Positions 25,601 to 32,719 of a DNA stretch of 56,656 bases are shown piece after piece. Made by a program: the position numbers and the translations under genes. The notes beneath the pieces were generated by a model. The model searched no databases, had not been told where the DNA came from, and was given only the letters and a program-made list of their open reading frames with translations. This DNA comes from Clostridiales bacterium (GTDB lineage: Bacteria > Bacillota > Clostridia > Saccharofermentanales > Saccharofermentanaceae). The stretch is from the NCBI GenBank assembly GCA_017427465.1, contig JAFRST010000011.1, forward strand, positions 1 to 56,656, given 5' to 3'. Within the stretch, counting starts at the first letter, position 1; every line of letters starts with the position of its first letter.

Positions 25601-25678
25601 CGATTCATCGCCGTTCCTTACTCTTTGTAACAGTTCGGCATACTCTTCGTGAATGTTGCTGTTCTCGTAACTAACCAT
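22658..25678 (-). CDS. Membrane-tethered ECF sigma factor with extracellular YD-type repeats
   Basis: A 1006-residue fusion. Residues 25-92 are sigma-70 region 2 (ESAFTEIYQKSERLVY, AEDAMQETYLALY). Residues 137-190 are region 4 (LPVSEIASMMNCPEGTIKTRLSESRRKIKKG). After a conserved segment (about 198-222) comes a linker of decapeptides such as GELSETGEPM (about 242-320), then one transmembrane helix (about 336-358). The rest should lie outside: an acidic beta-rich module (about 368-480), a Thr/Pro linker, a module with FIDITNDGVNELIFL (about 510-760), and some eight YD-like repeats (EYDSSNRLIKK) to the end. The sigma part should bind RNA polymerase in the cytoplasm. GGAGG precedes the ATG. Its own promoter carries the predicted ECF motif. 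No separate anti-sigma gene is adjacent, so control by the tether is inferred. Confidence 0.85.
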   Translation of the reverse strand: MVSYENSNIHEEYAELLQRVRNGDESAFTEIYQKSERLVYNTCYRILNNKENAEDAMQETYLALYNNIDTIKDGKALVAWLSRTAYFRACDLGDKNKDNLAYEDAIANEVITEEADDNLDALPESYITVKTNRDIISKILKDELNESQYITTLLYYYNELPVSEIASMMNCPEGTIKTRLSESRRKIKKGIESYEHTFGDKLAGAAGVPFLTKFFIECSKELTLPVINPLPVNIPATPSAAGELTETGAKTGELAKTASSGGELSETGEPMGELTKTTSSGGELSETGDPVGELAQDAAKGGDLAKDASKAGQLAKNAGTAGSGAKAGVLASPLAKIGIAVAALAVIAVPTVIIVNAIKDKDDDKSDKTYKIKTDGLYCNIDEDEETTDCFRFYSDGVVIYTSYEYDSDDYFPYGDWFNVESGDDRVEIGSYEVDDNDIKITLYDGSKFSGEIKKEVIILDKEEYKYYEFDDIDGYISDFVPIAPSTETTETTEPSDPTATPTPTPDPSLIDVNAVYSEYLEILEQNEEEIHTFENSHYKFDRIYEDDPRYDEAVKSVNFIDITNDGVNELIFLHSPGAGFYNLAIYGYCTRNKEVVCYYDGRIFSHFSSDQWGEAFLLDNGNVLLITTNHSLGIVDETVTEIELCTDGNSYTVDMWNNKVYYNIARNTWTYRGPVQGGTGEESAKLNDESVEPSEYFAAYEDYKKHIVLPVMPIPDRFANDNYTFTEDLTLDRANSVITSNVFSKGDYYFYDEIVVLLGGAAPQKDTKHYSHVSSTYNDYFDGVVMTYTKTESDYDANNNLIKETIKPSDGMASVNEYEYDSSNRLTRKTSYYTDYPNDKMVTVYEYDNANNMIKETITNGDGSSGGWKTYEYDSSNNLIKMVYYMSNGTVLEAEGYEYDSSNRLIKKTEYANNNEVTGWTEYEYDSVNNVIKESYYSSQGSLDYWYEYEYDSSNRMIRIDDFYGSPNVGSTTLYEYDEYDNLIKQEHYQNDELLSDHTYVYTYD

Positions 25679-25744
25679 GGTTTTAACCTCCGTAACCCTC
25701 TTTCGCGATTATAGCATTGTGTAAAGTCTTTTTGACTTCATTTA

Positions 25745-25779
25745 CCTATAGGTAGGAACAGAATTGCGTCAGGTTTGGT
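25745..25779 (-). promoter_or_regulatory. Predicted ECF promoter A, before the first tethered sigma gene
   Basis: On the minus strand CCAAACC (AACC at 25772-25775), 16 bases, then CTACCTATAGG (CTAC at 25752-25755). The same AACC-N16-CKAC-NTATAGG layout recurs at 28520, 32600 and 51950. It lies about 75 bases upstream of the ATG and implies autoregulation. Confidence 0.75.
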
Positions 25780-25810
25780 GTTTTTTCTACAGTTTTATAG
25801 AAAATTGTAT

Positions 25811-25849
25811 AAAGAGGTCATCTCATCTGATGTGAGACGACCTCTTTTT
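25811..25849 (-). terminator. Terminator of the second tethered sigma gene
   Basis: On the minus strand AAAGAGGTCGTCTCA pairs with TGAGATGACCTCTTT (one internal mismatch pair), followed by ATACAATTTT. The plus strand has CTCTTTTT, so it is probably bidirectional. Confidence 0.75.
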
Positions 25850-25890
25850 CGCTAAAAGGCAATAGTAATGGCTGCTTCGTCAAACGGATA

Positions 25891-27531
25891 TCAGCTTAAC
25901 AGGGCAACTATTTCATCATATGTTTTCTCAGCTACTAATTTACCGGTATCTCCTTCTCCGGAACCACTTACCGCAGAATTGTACGCATCTTCTGTTATTT
26001 CAGTTATCTCATCCGCTTCAAGATCATATGCATAGTAGTATTGTCTTGAATAATCGTTGCCGGAATACCATCCGTCAGGATACTCTTCAAGGTCGACCCA
26101 GGAAACAGCGAAATAAGTTGTATTGACAGACTCAAGGTCATCACTGATGACGGTTACGCTGTAACAAATGACATCCGTAGTGTATCTGAAGCCTTCTGTG
26201 TTGATTATCTTGTTTTCGCGCACATAGTACTTAGCAGTCTTCAGATAGGAAACGTATACACATGTGTTGTGCATTAATTCGACAACTTTACCATCTGTAT
26301 ATGTGTAAAGATTTGCGTATGTTACGTCACCGGTCTCTTCATACATTTCCTTATCATAATTGCCAAGATCCTCTGACCTGGTAAGGCATACCAGAAGCTC
26401 AGGGACATCATCATCGTTGATATATACGAGATCAAAAGTAAATTCGCCCTCGTCAGGAATATTGCCGTCAGCATCCTCAAAACTCGAATATGTGGTGGAA
26501 TTGACCACTTCAAGGTAAGCCTGCTTCCACTCAGCCGGATCAATGGTCTCAACAGCCTCTGTCGTATCAGCAGGCTCAGTATCCTTACTTGATTCGGTCT
26601 CAACAATGATTTCTTCGGCTTCTGTTTCTGAGGGCTCAGTAACAACAGGTTTTTTATCCTTATTCAGAATAATAATAGTTGCAATGATAGCACCGACGCC
26701 GACAACAGCAGCACCAACTATGCCCATAATCTTAGGCAAAGACGTCTTGGCTGCAACTTTTGCACCCGTCTCAGACAGCTGTCCGGCCTTCGAAGCAGCA
26801 GATCCACCGGATGTAGCAGTAGGTTTGACAGGGACCTTTGACGGGAAAGGCTTGATCGAAGGTATAGAAAGCTCCTTTGACGTCTCGATGAAGAACTTTG
26901 TAAGGAACGGTACGCCTGCTGCGCGTGCGAGCTTGTCGCCAAAATCCTTCTCATAGGACTCAATGCCCTTCTTGATCTTTCTGCGGCTCTCACTGAGTCT
27001 CGTCTTGATCGTGCCTTCAGGACAATTCATCATGGATGCAATATCCGAGATGGACAGATCATTGTAATAGAACAGAAGCGTTGTTATATACTGCGATTCG
27101 CTCAACTCTTCCTTTACGATCTTACTAATTATGTCTCTGTTGGCCTTAACCGTTACATAAGACTCAGGAAGTGCATCAAGATCGTCTGTTTCTTCAGAGA
27201 GTTCCTCATTAGCGATCGCGTCTTCGTAAGCCAGATTATCCTTGTTCTTGTCGCCGAGATCGCAGGCTCTGAAATAAGCTGTCCTGCTGAGCCAGGCGAC
27301 CAATGCTTTTCCGTCCTTGATCGTATCTATGTTGTTATAGAGCGCCAGGTATGTCTCCTGCATAGCGTCTTCTGCGTTCTCTTTGTTGTTTAAGATCCTG
27401 TAACATGTCGTGTAAACAAGCCTTTCAGACTTCTGATAGATCTCAGTAAAAGCCGACTCATCGCCGTTTCTTACTCTTTCCAACAGCTCTGCATACTCTT
27501 CATGTATGTCGTTATTGTATTCGTTGCTCAT
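25891..27531 (-). CDS. Membrane-tethered ECF sigma factor, short extracellular part
   Basis: A 546-residue paralogue of the proteins at 22658 and 28708. The first 190 residues (sigma regions 2 and 4) are nearly identical to them. The conserved VPFLTKFFIETSKEL segment follows, then a shorter linker with GQLSETGAK, then one helix at about 270-292 (IMGIVGAAVVGVGAIIATIIIL). Outside is a Glu/Thr-rich stretch and a single module (about 335-546) starting WKQAYLEVVNSTTYSSFED, with FDLVYINDDDVPELLVCL. That module reappears at the C-terminus of the third paralogue. GGAGGTAACGAA precedes the ATG. It lies 70 bp downstream of the DUF6273-like lipoprotein gene and is probably cotranscribed with it. Confidence 0.85.
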   Translation of the reverse strand: MSNEYNNDIHEEYAELLERVRNGDESAFTEIYQKSERLVYTTCYRILNNKENAEDAMQETYLALYNNIDTIKDGKALVAWLSRTAYFRACDLGDKNKDNLAYEDAIANEELSEETDDLDALPESYVTVKANRDIISKIVKEELSESQYITTLLFYYNDLSISDIASMMNCPEGTIKTRLSESRRKIKKGIESYEKDFGDKLARAAGVPFLTKFFIETSKELSIPSIKPFPSKVPVKPTATSGGSAASKAGQLSETGAKVAAKTSLPKIMGIVGAAVVGVGAIIATIIILNKDKKPVVTEPSETEAEEIIVETESSKDTEPADTTEAVETIDPAEWKQAYLEVVNSTTYSSFEDADGNIPDEGEFTFDLVYINDDDVPELLVCLTRSEDLGNYDKEMYEETGDVTYANLYTYTDGKVVELMHNTCVYVSYLKTAKYYVRENKIINTEGFRYTTDVICYSVTVISDDLESVNTTYFAVSWVDLEEYPDGWYSGNDYSRQYYYAYDLEADEITEITEDAYNSAVSGSGEGDTGKLVAEKTYDEIVALLS

Positions 27532-27601
27532 TTCGTTACCTCCGAATCTGACTATGAATATATCACTTTAGGGAGACTTTTGAACTTCCTTTGCCTATAT
27601 G

Positions 27602-28486
27602 TCAGTTGTTTGCCAGCATATTAATATCTACCCACATAGCAGGACGTACGCCGTTCCAAGGGCTATCGACATCGTCACAAAAATACTGCACTCTGCCGTC
27701 AAATTCCATGGTGCCCAGTGTTTTCAGGGCAACTGTACCATCACCCATCATACCGGGATCACGTCTCCAGTAACTGACGCGGACATTATTATGGTGTTCC
27801 AAAGCAATCTGTGTATAAGAAGGCTTTGCGTACTCATCACAGTCTGCTGCAGTATCAAGCATTTCTCTATAACTGAGGACATAAAGGTAATCTTCTGTAT
27901 CACTTCCGTAATTGCAGCCTTCGTCAGGCAGATCCTTATTATTTACTGTTGTCTTTACGATCATCTGTCTTTCTTCATCCGTAAAAGATCCGTAGTAAAG
28001 ATCTTCATTGAGCCACTTTCTCAAAGAACATGTCTCCCAGGTAACTTCGGTCTTTTCTGTGTTATAAGGTACGAGGTCAATAACTTTCTCGGAAAGGAGC
28101 AAAGCCTTGCCGTCCTTGACATCGATTACTATCCAAGTAAGTGTCTCATTCTCATAAGTACCAATTTCGTAAATGTCCATGAGCTGTATTCTTGACTCTT
28201 CCGTTTCCACGGGGATTGCATCTCCGGTCTCTACGGGTTCAGCCTGGACGTCTACGGGCATTGCCTGGATATCTTCGCGTTCAGCCATTGATTCGGCAGT
28301 AACTCTCTCGGCAAAGATCTCGTCATCCCTCTTATCATGTCTGTCCTTCTTATCCTGCTCATTAACTTCGGAAGCTATTCCTGTTACGATGTCTTCGACT
28401 TCCTTATTGCCGCATCCTGTAAAAACTGATGCCATGCAAAGTGCTGCCAAAAAGATGCTTCCTGCCTTCATTGTTACGTTTTTCAT
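27602..28486 (-). CDS. DUF6273-like lipoprotein
   Basis: A 294-residue lipoprotein (VFTGC lipobox, Cys25) with a charged linker. From about residue 105 it carries a domain resembling DUF6273, a C-type-lectin-like or sulfatase-modifying-factor-like fold: IGTYENETLTWIVIDVKDGKALLLSEKVID, WETCSLRKWLNEDLYYGSFTDEE, and the closing WNGVRPAMWVDINM. Such domains are frequent on clostridial surface proteins, and their ligands are unknown. GGGAGG precedes the ATG at 28486, and the predicted ECF promoter B lies just upstream. It probably heads an operon with the second tethered sigma gene, so it could be a target or a sensor partner of the sigma. Confidence 0.8.
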   Translation of the reverse strand: MKNVTMKAGSIFLAALCMASVFTGCGNKEVEDIVTGIASEVNEQDKKDRHDKRDDEIFAERVTAESMAEREDIQAMPVDVQAEPVETGDAIPVETEESRIQLMDIYEIGTYENETLTWIVIDVKDGKALLLSEKVIDLVPYNTEKTEVTWETCSLRKWLNEDLYYGSFTDEERQMIVKTTVNNKDLPDEGCNYGSDTEDYLYVLSYREMLDTAADCDEYAKPSYTQIALEHHNNVRVSYWRRDPGMMGDGTVALKTLGTMEFDGRVQYFCDDVDSPWNGVRPAMWVDINMLANN

Positions 28487-28519
28487 GTTCGTGTCCTCCC
28501 TTTTGTTTTTAGGTTTATG

Positions 28520-28555
28520 CCTATAGGTAGGATCAGCTTTCAGTCTGGTTTGGTG
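28520..28555 (-). promoter_or_regulatory. Predicted ECF promoter B, before DUF6273-like lipoprotein
   Basis: Minus strand: CCAAACC (AACC at 28547-28550), 16 bases, CTACCTATAGG (CTAC at 28527-28530). Its -10 block is identical to that of promoter A, while the spacers differ, which supports a functional motif rather than recent duplication alone. Confidence 0.75.
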
Positions 28556-28588
28556 TTTTTCGAATTTTTTTGAATTATTCGAAAAAAA

Positions 28589-28630
28589 TATTCCGGGGTC
28601 TGCGACAATTCCGCAAAAGCCCCGGAATAT
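28589..28630 (-). terminator. Second terminator after the third tethered sigma gene
   Basis: On the minus strand ATATTCCGGGG and CCCCGGAATAT enclose a 20-base loop that contains a further small stem, followed by TTTTTTTCG. Backs up the terminator at 28644. Confidence 0.85.
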
Positions 28631-28643
28631 AAGGTTTTGATGC

Positions 28644-28677
28644 CATAAAAAAAGCCCTTCAGATTTAGAAGGGCCTT
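28644..28677 (-). terminator. First terminator after the third tethered sigma gene
   Basis: On the minus strand AAGGCCCTTC-TAAATCT-GAAGGGCTT followed by a run of T. It lies 31 bp past the stop codon. Confidence 0.92.
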
Positions 28678-28707
28678 GAGGTCAGATTATTAAGTTAAAA
28701 AATTTAC

Positions 28708-31347
28708 TTACTTTTCTCCTAGCTTCTCCAGGATCTCATCCAGAGTCAGCGTTGCATTTAATTCCTCACTATTTCCAAATCCTTGCGTGGCATTATAGAA
28801 TTCATCTTCAGAGATTTCTATGGTCTCATGCGTAAAAGGATCTTCCTTATAATAGATAAGATCAGAATCTTCCCCGTTCCGCTCATACGTAGTGGTTTCT
28901 ATTTCATCCCTGGATTTGCTCATCGCTCCTACAGAGCAAGAATTGGTAAAGTAATCATGATAAGAATCTAGAATGATCTTGTTTTCTCCGGGGTAGTAAA
29001 ATACTATGTCGCGGGATACAACACACAAGCTGTTTTCCAACTCTATAAGTTCGCCGTTGTTGAACGTGTAGATGTTGGCATAAGTAAACTCCCAATAGGA
29101 ATTCTCATCTTTGAGACAAACTATCAGCTCAGGAATATCATCCTCATTTATGTAGACCAGATCATACGTCAAGGTAAATTCATCAGACTCGAGATATGCA
29201 TCATCAAAATCATCCTCAGTGATTGAATTAACCCTGGCATAATATGCTTCTTTCCATCCATCCGGAGTTGTTACGGCCGGTGTGTCGGTTGGTTTGACAG
29301 GAACGGGATTACCGCCACTCAGCAATGCTACCAGGTCATCAAAGTAATAGTAGTGGCCTGCTTCGTAGATGCTTCTGGACATGAAGTTGTATTCTGAATC
29401 AGCGTCCGGAATCATGTAATAGTTGATAGTTTCTGCATCAGGCATCAGAGGGAAGATCGTCTGGCTCTTATAATCGCTTTGTGCAGCAAAGAAATCGCTT
29501 GAATCTCCTGCTAATGAACCATTGTGGGCAGCGTCACCACTGTGGAAGAGAGACCATACGGAAACTACAGTGCCATCGTCTCCTCCGTTAAACTCAACTT
29601 CTATCATGTGTGTTTCTTCTTCATCAAGCCAGTCACCTTCAACTATCTTGAAGCACTTGTATACCATATTGCCATTAGCAAGGAAAACAGCACCCTTGAA
29701 TTCTCCGTAATCAGTAACGTCTCTGTCCAACATAAGTGTTGCTGTTTCTGATGAAGAATCGTACGAATAAACAGCTAATCTGACGTAAGATGTGTCATCT
29801 CCGGGACAATACAGGAAGATCAACTCATTAATACCGTCATCTGTTACATCCATATAGTTTATAGAAGGAACAGATAAAGTCTCATAAGTGAGGATACCGT
29901 CCTGATGCTGATACAGAACATCAAGATATGCACCTACGATCGGATCTGCTGCATTTGAAGTGTCTGTCGGCACAGAAGATCCGCTGGGTTCTGCATCATC
30001 GTCATAAGGAATATATCCGTCGATGTCGTCAAAATCATAGAACTTATACTTTTCATCTTTTCCTATGGTGATGTCATTTTTATTGATCTCACCTTTATAT
30101 TCCTTTTCCTTGGAACCCTGCTCAACCGTGATCACGATCTTGCCTTCATCTTCCTCATATGTACCGTTTTCTACGCGGTCATCATCAGAATCGAGAGTGA
30201 ACCAGCTGCCTGTCGGGAAGCATTCGTCCTCGTCATCAAAAACATAAGAAGTATAGATGAGATTGCCGTCAGGATAGAATCTGTAGATATCATTGGTGCC
30301 TTCATCTTCGTCAATATTGCAGTAGAGACCGTCAAACTTGATCTCATAGACCTTTTCGTCCTTATCCTTCTTGTTGAGATTGCTGACGATAATTACCGTA
30401 GGAACTGCTACAACAGCTACAGCTGCTACTGCGATGCCAATCTTTGTTAAAGGAGAAGCCAAGAGTCCTGACTTAGCGCCGGAACCTGCCGTGCCGGCAT
30501 TCTTTGCAAGATGGCCAGCCTTAGCCATCTCACCCATAGGTTCGCCGGTCTCAGAAAGTTCGATGGCGTCAGATGTTGCCTGTGCGAGCTTGCCGGCTTT
30601 AGCTCCGGTATCTGTAAGTTCGCCCAAAGCAGATGGGTTTACCGGTATATTGACCGGGACAGGATTAATAACCGGGAGCGTGAATTCCTTTGAGCATTCG
30701 ACAAAGAACTTGGTAAGGAAAGGTGCGCCGGCTGCACCTGCGAGTGAATCCTTGAAAATGTGCTCATAGGATTCTATGCCTTTCTTGATCTTCTTGCGGC
30801 TGTCGCTGAGCCTTGTCTTTATAGTGCCTTCGGGGCAGTTCATCATCTGAGCGATGTCAGATACGGGCAATTCGTTGTAATAGTAAAGAAGCGTAGTCAC
30901 ATACTGTGCTTCACTCAGCTCTTCCTTAACGATCTTGTTGATAATGTCCCTGTTGGTCTTGACCGTTATATATGCTTCAGGGAGCGAATCCAGATTGTCA
31001 TCTGCCTGCTCCGTGATCTCATTTGTCGCAATGGCATCTTCATAAGCGATGCCGGGCTTTTTCTTTGATCTGATATCGTCAGATTTGTAGAAAGCCGTTC
31101 TGCTGAGCCATGCCAGAAGTGCTTTTTCCTCTTTTATGGTATCGATGCTGTTATAGAGCGCCAGGTATGTATCCTGTGTAGCGTCTTCCGCATCTTCCTT
31201 GTTCTTAAGGATTCCGTAACATGTCGTATATACAAGTCTCTCGGACTTCTGATAGATCTCTGTGAAAGCGGATTCGTCGCCTTCCTTTGCCCTCTTTAAC
31301 AGCTCGGCATATTCGGCATGAATGTCGTTGTTATCGTAATTGCCCAT
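28708..31347 (-). CDS. Membrane-tethered ECF sigma factor, three extracellular modules
   Basis: An 879-residue paralogue. It has ECF regions 2 and 4 in the first 190 residues, the segment PFLTKFFVECSKEF, a shortened GELTDTGAK-type linker and one helix near 300-322 (IGIAVAAVAVVAVPTVIIV). The predicted outside part has three modules. The first (about 335-450, DGLYCNIDEDEGTNDIYRFYPDG) matches the first module of the 1006-residue paralogue. The second (about 470-690, INYMDVTDDGINELIFL) matches its second module. The third (about 700-879, GWKEAYYARVNSITEDDF) matches the single module of the 546-residue paralogue. There are no YD repeats. GGAGGTAAATATC precedes the ATG. It lies 87 bp after a lipoprotein gene, with a degenerate ECF-like promoter in the gap. 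Confidence 0.85.
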   Translation of the reverse strand: MGNYDNNDIHAEYAELLKRAKEGDESAFTEIYQKSERLVYTTCYGILKNKEDAEDATQDTYLALYNSIDTIKEEKALLAWLSRTAFYKSDDIRSKKKPGIAYEDAIATNEITEQADDNLDSLPEAYITVKTNRDIINKIVKEELSEAQYVTTLLYYYNELPVSDIAQMMNCPEGTIKTRLSDSRKKIKKGIESYEHIFKDSLAGAAGAPFLTKFFVECSKEFTLPVINPVPVNIPVNPSALGELTDTGAKAGKLAQATSDAIELSETGEPMGEMAKAGHLAKNAGTAGSGAKSGLLASPLTKIGIAVAAVAVVAVPTVIIVSNLNKKDKDEKVYEIKFDGLYCNIDEDEGTNDIYRFYPDGNLIYTSYVFDDEDECFPTGSWFTLDSDDDRVENGTYEEDEGKIVITVEQGSKEKEYKGEINKNDITIGKDEKYKFYDFDDIDGYIPYDDDAEPSGSSVPTDTSNAADPIVGAYLDVLYQHQDGILTYETLSVPSINYMDVTDDGINELIFLYCPGDDTSYVRLAVYSYDSSSETATLMLDRDVTDYGEFKGAVFLANGNMVYKCFKIVEGDWLDEEETHMIEVEFNGGDDGTVVSVWSLFHSGDAAHNGSLAGDSSDFFAAQSDYKSQTIFPLMPDAETINYYMIPDADSEYNFMSRSIYEAGHYYYFDDLVALLSGGNPVPVKPTDTPAVTTPDGWKEAYYARVNSITEDDFDDAYLESDEFTLTYDLVYINEDDIPELIVCLKDENSYWEFTYANIYTFNNGELIELENSLCVVSRDIVFYYPGENKIILDSYHDYFTNSCSVGAMSKSRDEIETTTYERNGEDSDLIYYKEDPFTHETIEISEDEFYNATQGFGNSEELNATLTLDEILEKLGEK

Positions 31348-31380
31348 GATATTTACCTCCGTGACCCTCTATCTGCGATT

Positions 31381-31404
31381 ATAGCATTGAGGAACTTTTT
31401 GGTT
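31381..31404 (-). promoter_or_regulatory. Degenerate ECF-like promoter before the third sigma gene
   Basis: Minus strand: AACC (31401-31404), exactly 16 bases, CTATAATC (CTAT at 31381-31384). It keeps the -35 core and spacing, but the -10 has CTAT instead of CTAC/CGAC. It is also readable as a sigma-A TATAAT. Confidence 0.35.
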
Positions 31405-31434
31405 TTTTACTAAAACGCCGCTATGTGTTCGAAA

Positions 31435-32568
31435 TCAGAAGTCCTTCTCGATATTGTAGTTCTCGCTGTAAGTTCTGACGGCAGATGCATACAGAGTGTC
31501 AATATCTTCATAGCCGACATAAATGTAGTAATTCTCCAAAACGCTGCTGCCTTCGCAAACGATCCTGTCGCCGTAGAAATAATCGCCATAAGGATACTCA
31601 ACATCGAAGATATCCCTGATCTCAACACGGCCATCGTTAAAAGCGATGATATCGGAGAAACCGACATAATAGTAGTAAGTAAGAGACTTAAGATGATTGG
31701 TTGCTTTAACCTCATAGACCATATAGATATAGTTTTCTTTTGTATTGTAATCGCGTTCTATGCCGTCCTTTGCTGTAAGGAAATAGCAGCCGACATATTC
31801 AACAGAATCAATAGTTCCCTTGGCAGAATCGTCAAGTCTGGAATAGAAAGTGTCTTCGCCCTGCGACTTCATTTCATTGAGCAGGTCATCAGGAATCTGG
31901 TCCATTGAAGAAGCGAATTCATCAAGACCGGAAACCGTATATTCCTTTAAGTCGCTTGTAAGGATGTAGCCCTCGTCATAGCAGTATTCTTCCAGATCAT
32001 AAAGGGCGCATGCTCTTACTGATACAACATCACCGTTTCTGAGGCTTCCGTATGCACCTGCGAACTCAAACCATATGTCGGATACAGGGGAAGAATCAAC
32101 CTTGTCTGTATTAATCTCGGCATAGCCTTCACCTGTAATACCGGAAAATTCTACTGTAATGTAATCGAAAGGATCGAACTGCTCCCTCTCCTTGAGGCCT
32201 TCAACTTCCACTTCAAAGTCTGCATAAACGAAAGTTGCCTTTACATTCTCTTCAAGTCTCTTGGAAATATCCCAATCGAACTCTACGCTATCACCGTTGC
32301 TCAGGTCATCTGTGTTCCCTGCATTGATCTTGATATATTTCTTAAGGTCACCGTCATCGTACTCCACCTTAAGGTTGTCAAGATCATCAAACAAGCCGTC
32401 ATAATCAAATGAATACTCTACGTAACCATCGTTGTCATATCCGGAGAACTTATAGTCCACATAGTCAGCCAGATTGATCTCTGCCTTCTTACCGCATCCT
32501 GCGAAAACGGATACCATGCTGATTGCTGTTGCTGTGCAAATAACGATCTTCTTTGTTGTGTTTTTCAT
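31435..32568 (-). CDS. Lipoprotein of unknown function, acidic
   Basis: A 377-residue lipoprotein with Cys25 in FAGCG. The body is acidic and Tyr-rich. Two early stretches (about 33-115 and 130-210) look like related beta-sandwich units (DYVDYKFSGYDNDGYVEYSFD and DYITVEFSGITGEGYAEINTD), each ending in a segment with NGDxVxxxxD/R. The C-terminal half is unlike anything I recognise. The ATG at 32568 follows GGAGGG. The frame to 32622 lacks a signal-peptide start. It sits between ECF promoter C and the third tethered sigma gene, so it probably heads that operon and may be a surface partner of the sigma. Confidence 0.75.
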   Translation of the reverse strand: MKNTTKKIVICTATAISMVSVFAGCGKKAEINLADYVDYKFSGYDNDGYVEYSFDYDGLFDDLDNLKVEYDDGDLKKYIKINAGNTDDLSNGDSVEFDWDISKRLEENVKATFVYADFEVEVEGLKEREQFDPFDYITVEFSGITGEGYAEINTDKVDSSPVSDIWFEFAGAYGSLRNGDVVSVRACALYDLEEYCYDEGYILTSDLKEYTVSGLDEFASSMDQIPDDLLNEMKSQGEDTFYSRLDDSAKGTIDSVEYVGCYFLTAKDGIERDYNTKENYIYMVYEVKATNHLKSLTYYYYVGFSDIIAFNDGRVEIRDIFDVEYPYGDYFYGDRIVCEGSSVLENYYIYVGYEDIDTLYASAVRTYSENYNIEKDF

Positions 32569-32599
32569 TTTAAGTGCCCTCCACTTTTTTGGTTTTATA

Positions 32600-32635
32600 C
32601 CTATATGTCGGCATGAATTCACGCCAGGTTTGGAC
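32600..32635 (-). promoter_or_regulatory. Predicted ECF promoter C, before the acidic lipoprotein
   Basis: Minus strand: CCAAACC (AACC at 32627-32630), 16 bases, CGACATATAGG (CGAC at 32607-32610). Shares both boxes and exact spacing with promoters A, B and D. Confidence 0.75.
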
Positions 32636-32719
32636 TTTTTCGAAAAATTATTAATTTTTTCCGAAAAATATTTTTGAGGGCAATTTTATAAATTGAAAAG
32701 TCTATTTATATAAAATACT

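Noticed and set aside
27585..27605. Sixth ECF promoter before the second sigma gene
   Set aside because: TGACATATAGG matches the -10 block of the ECF motif, but no AACC lies 16 bases upstream, so I do not list it as a promoter.
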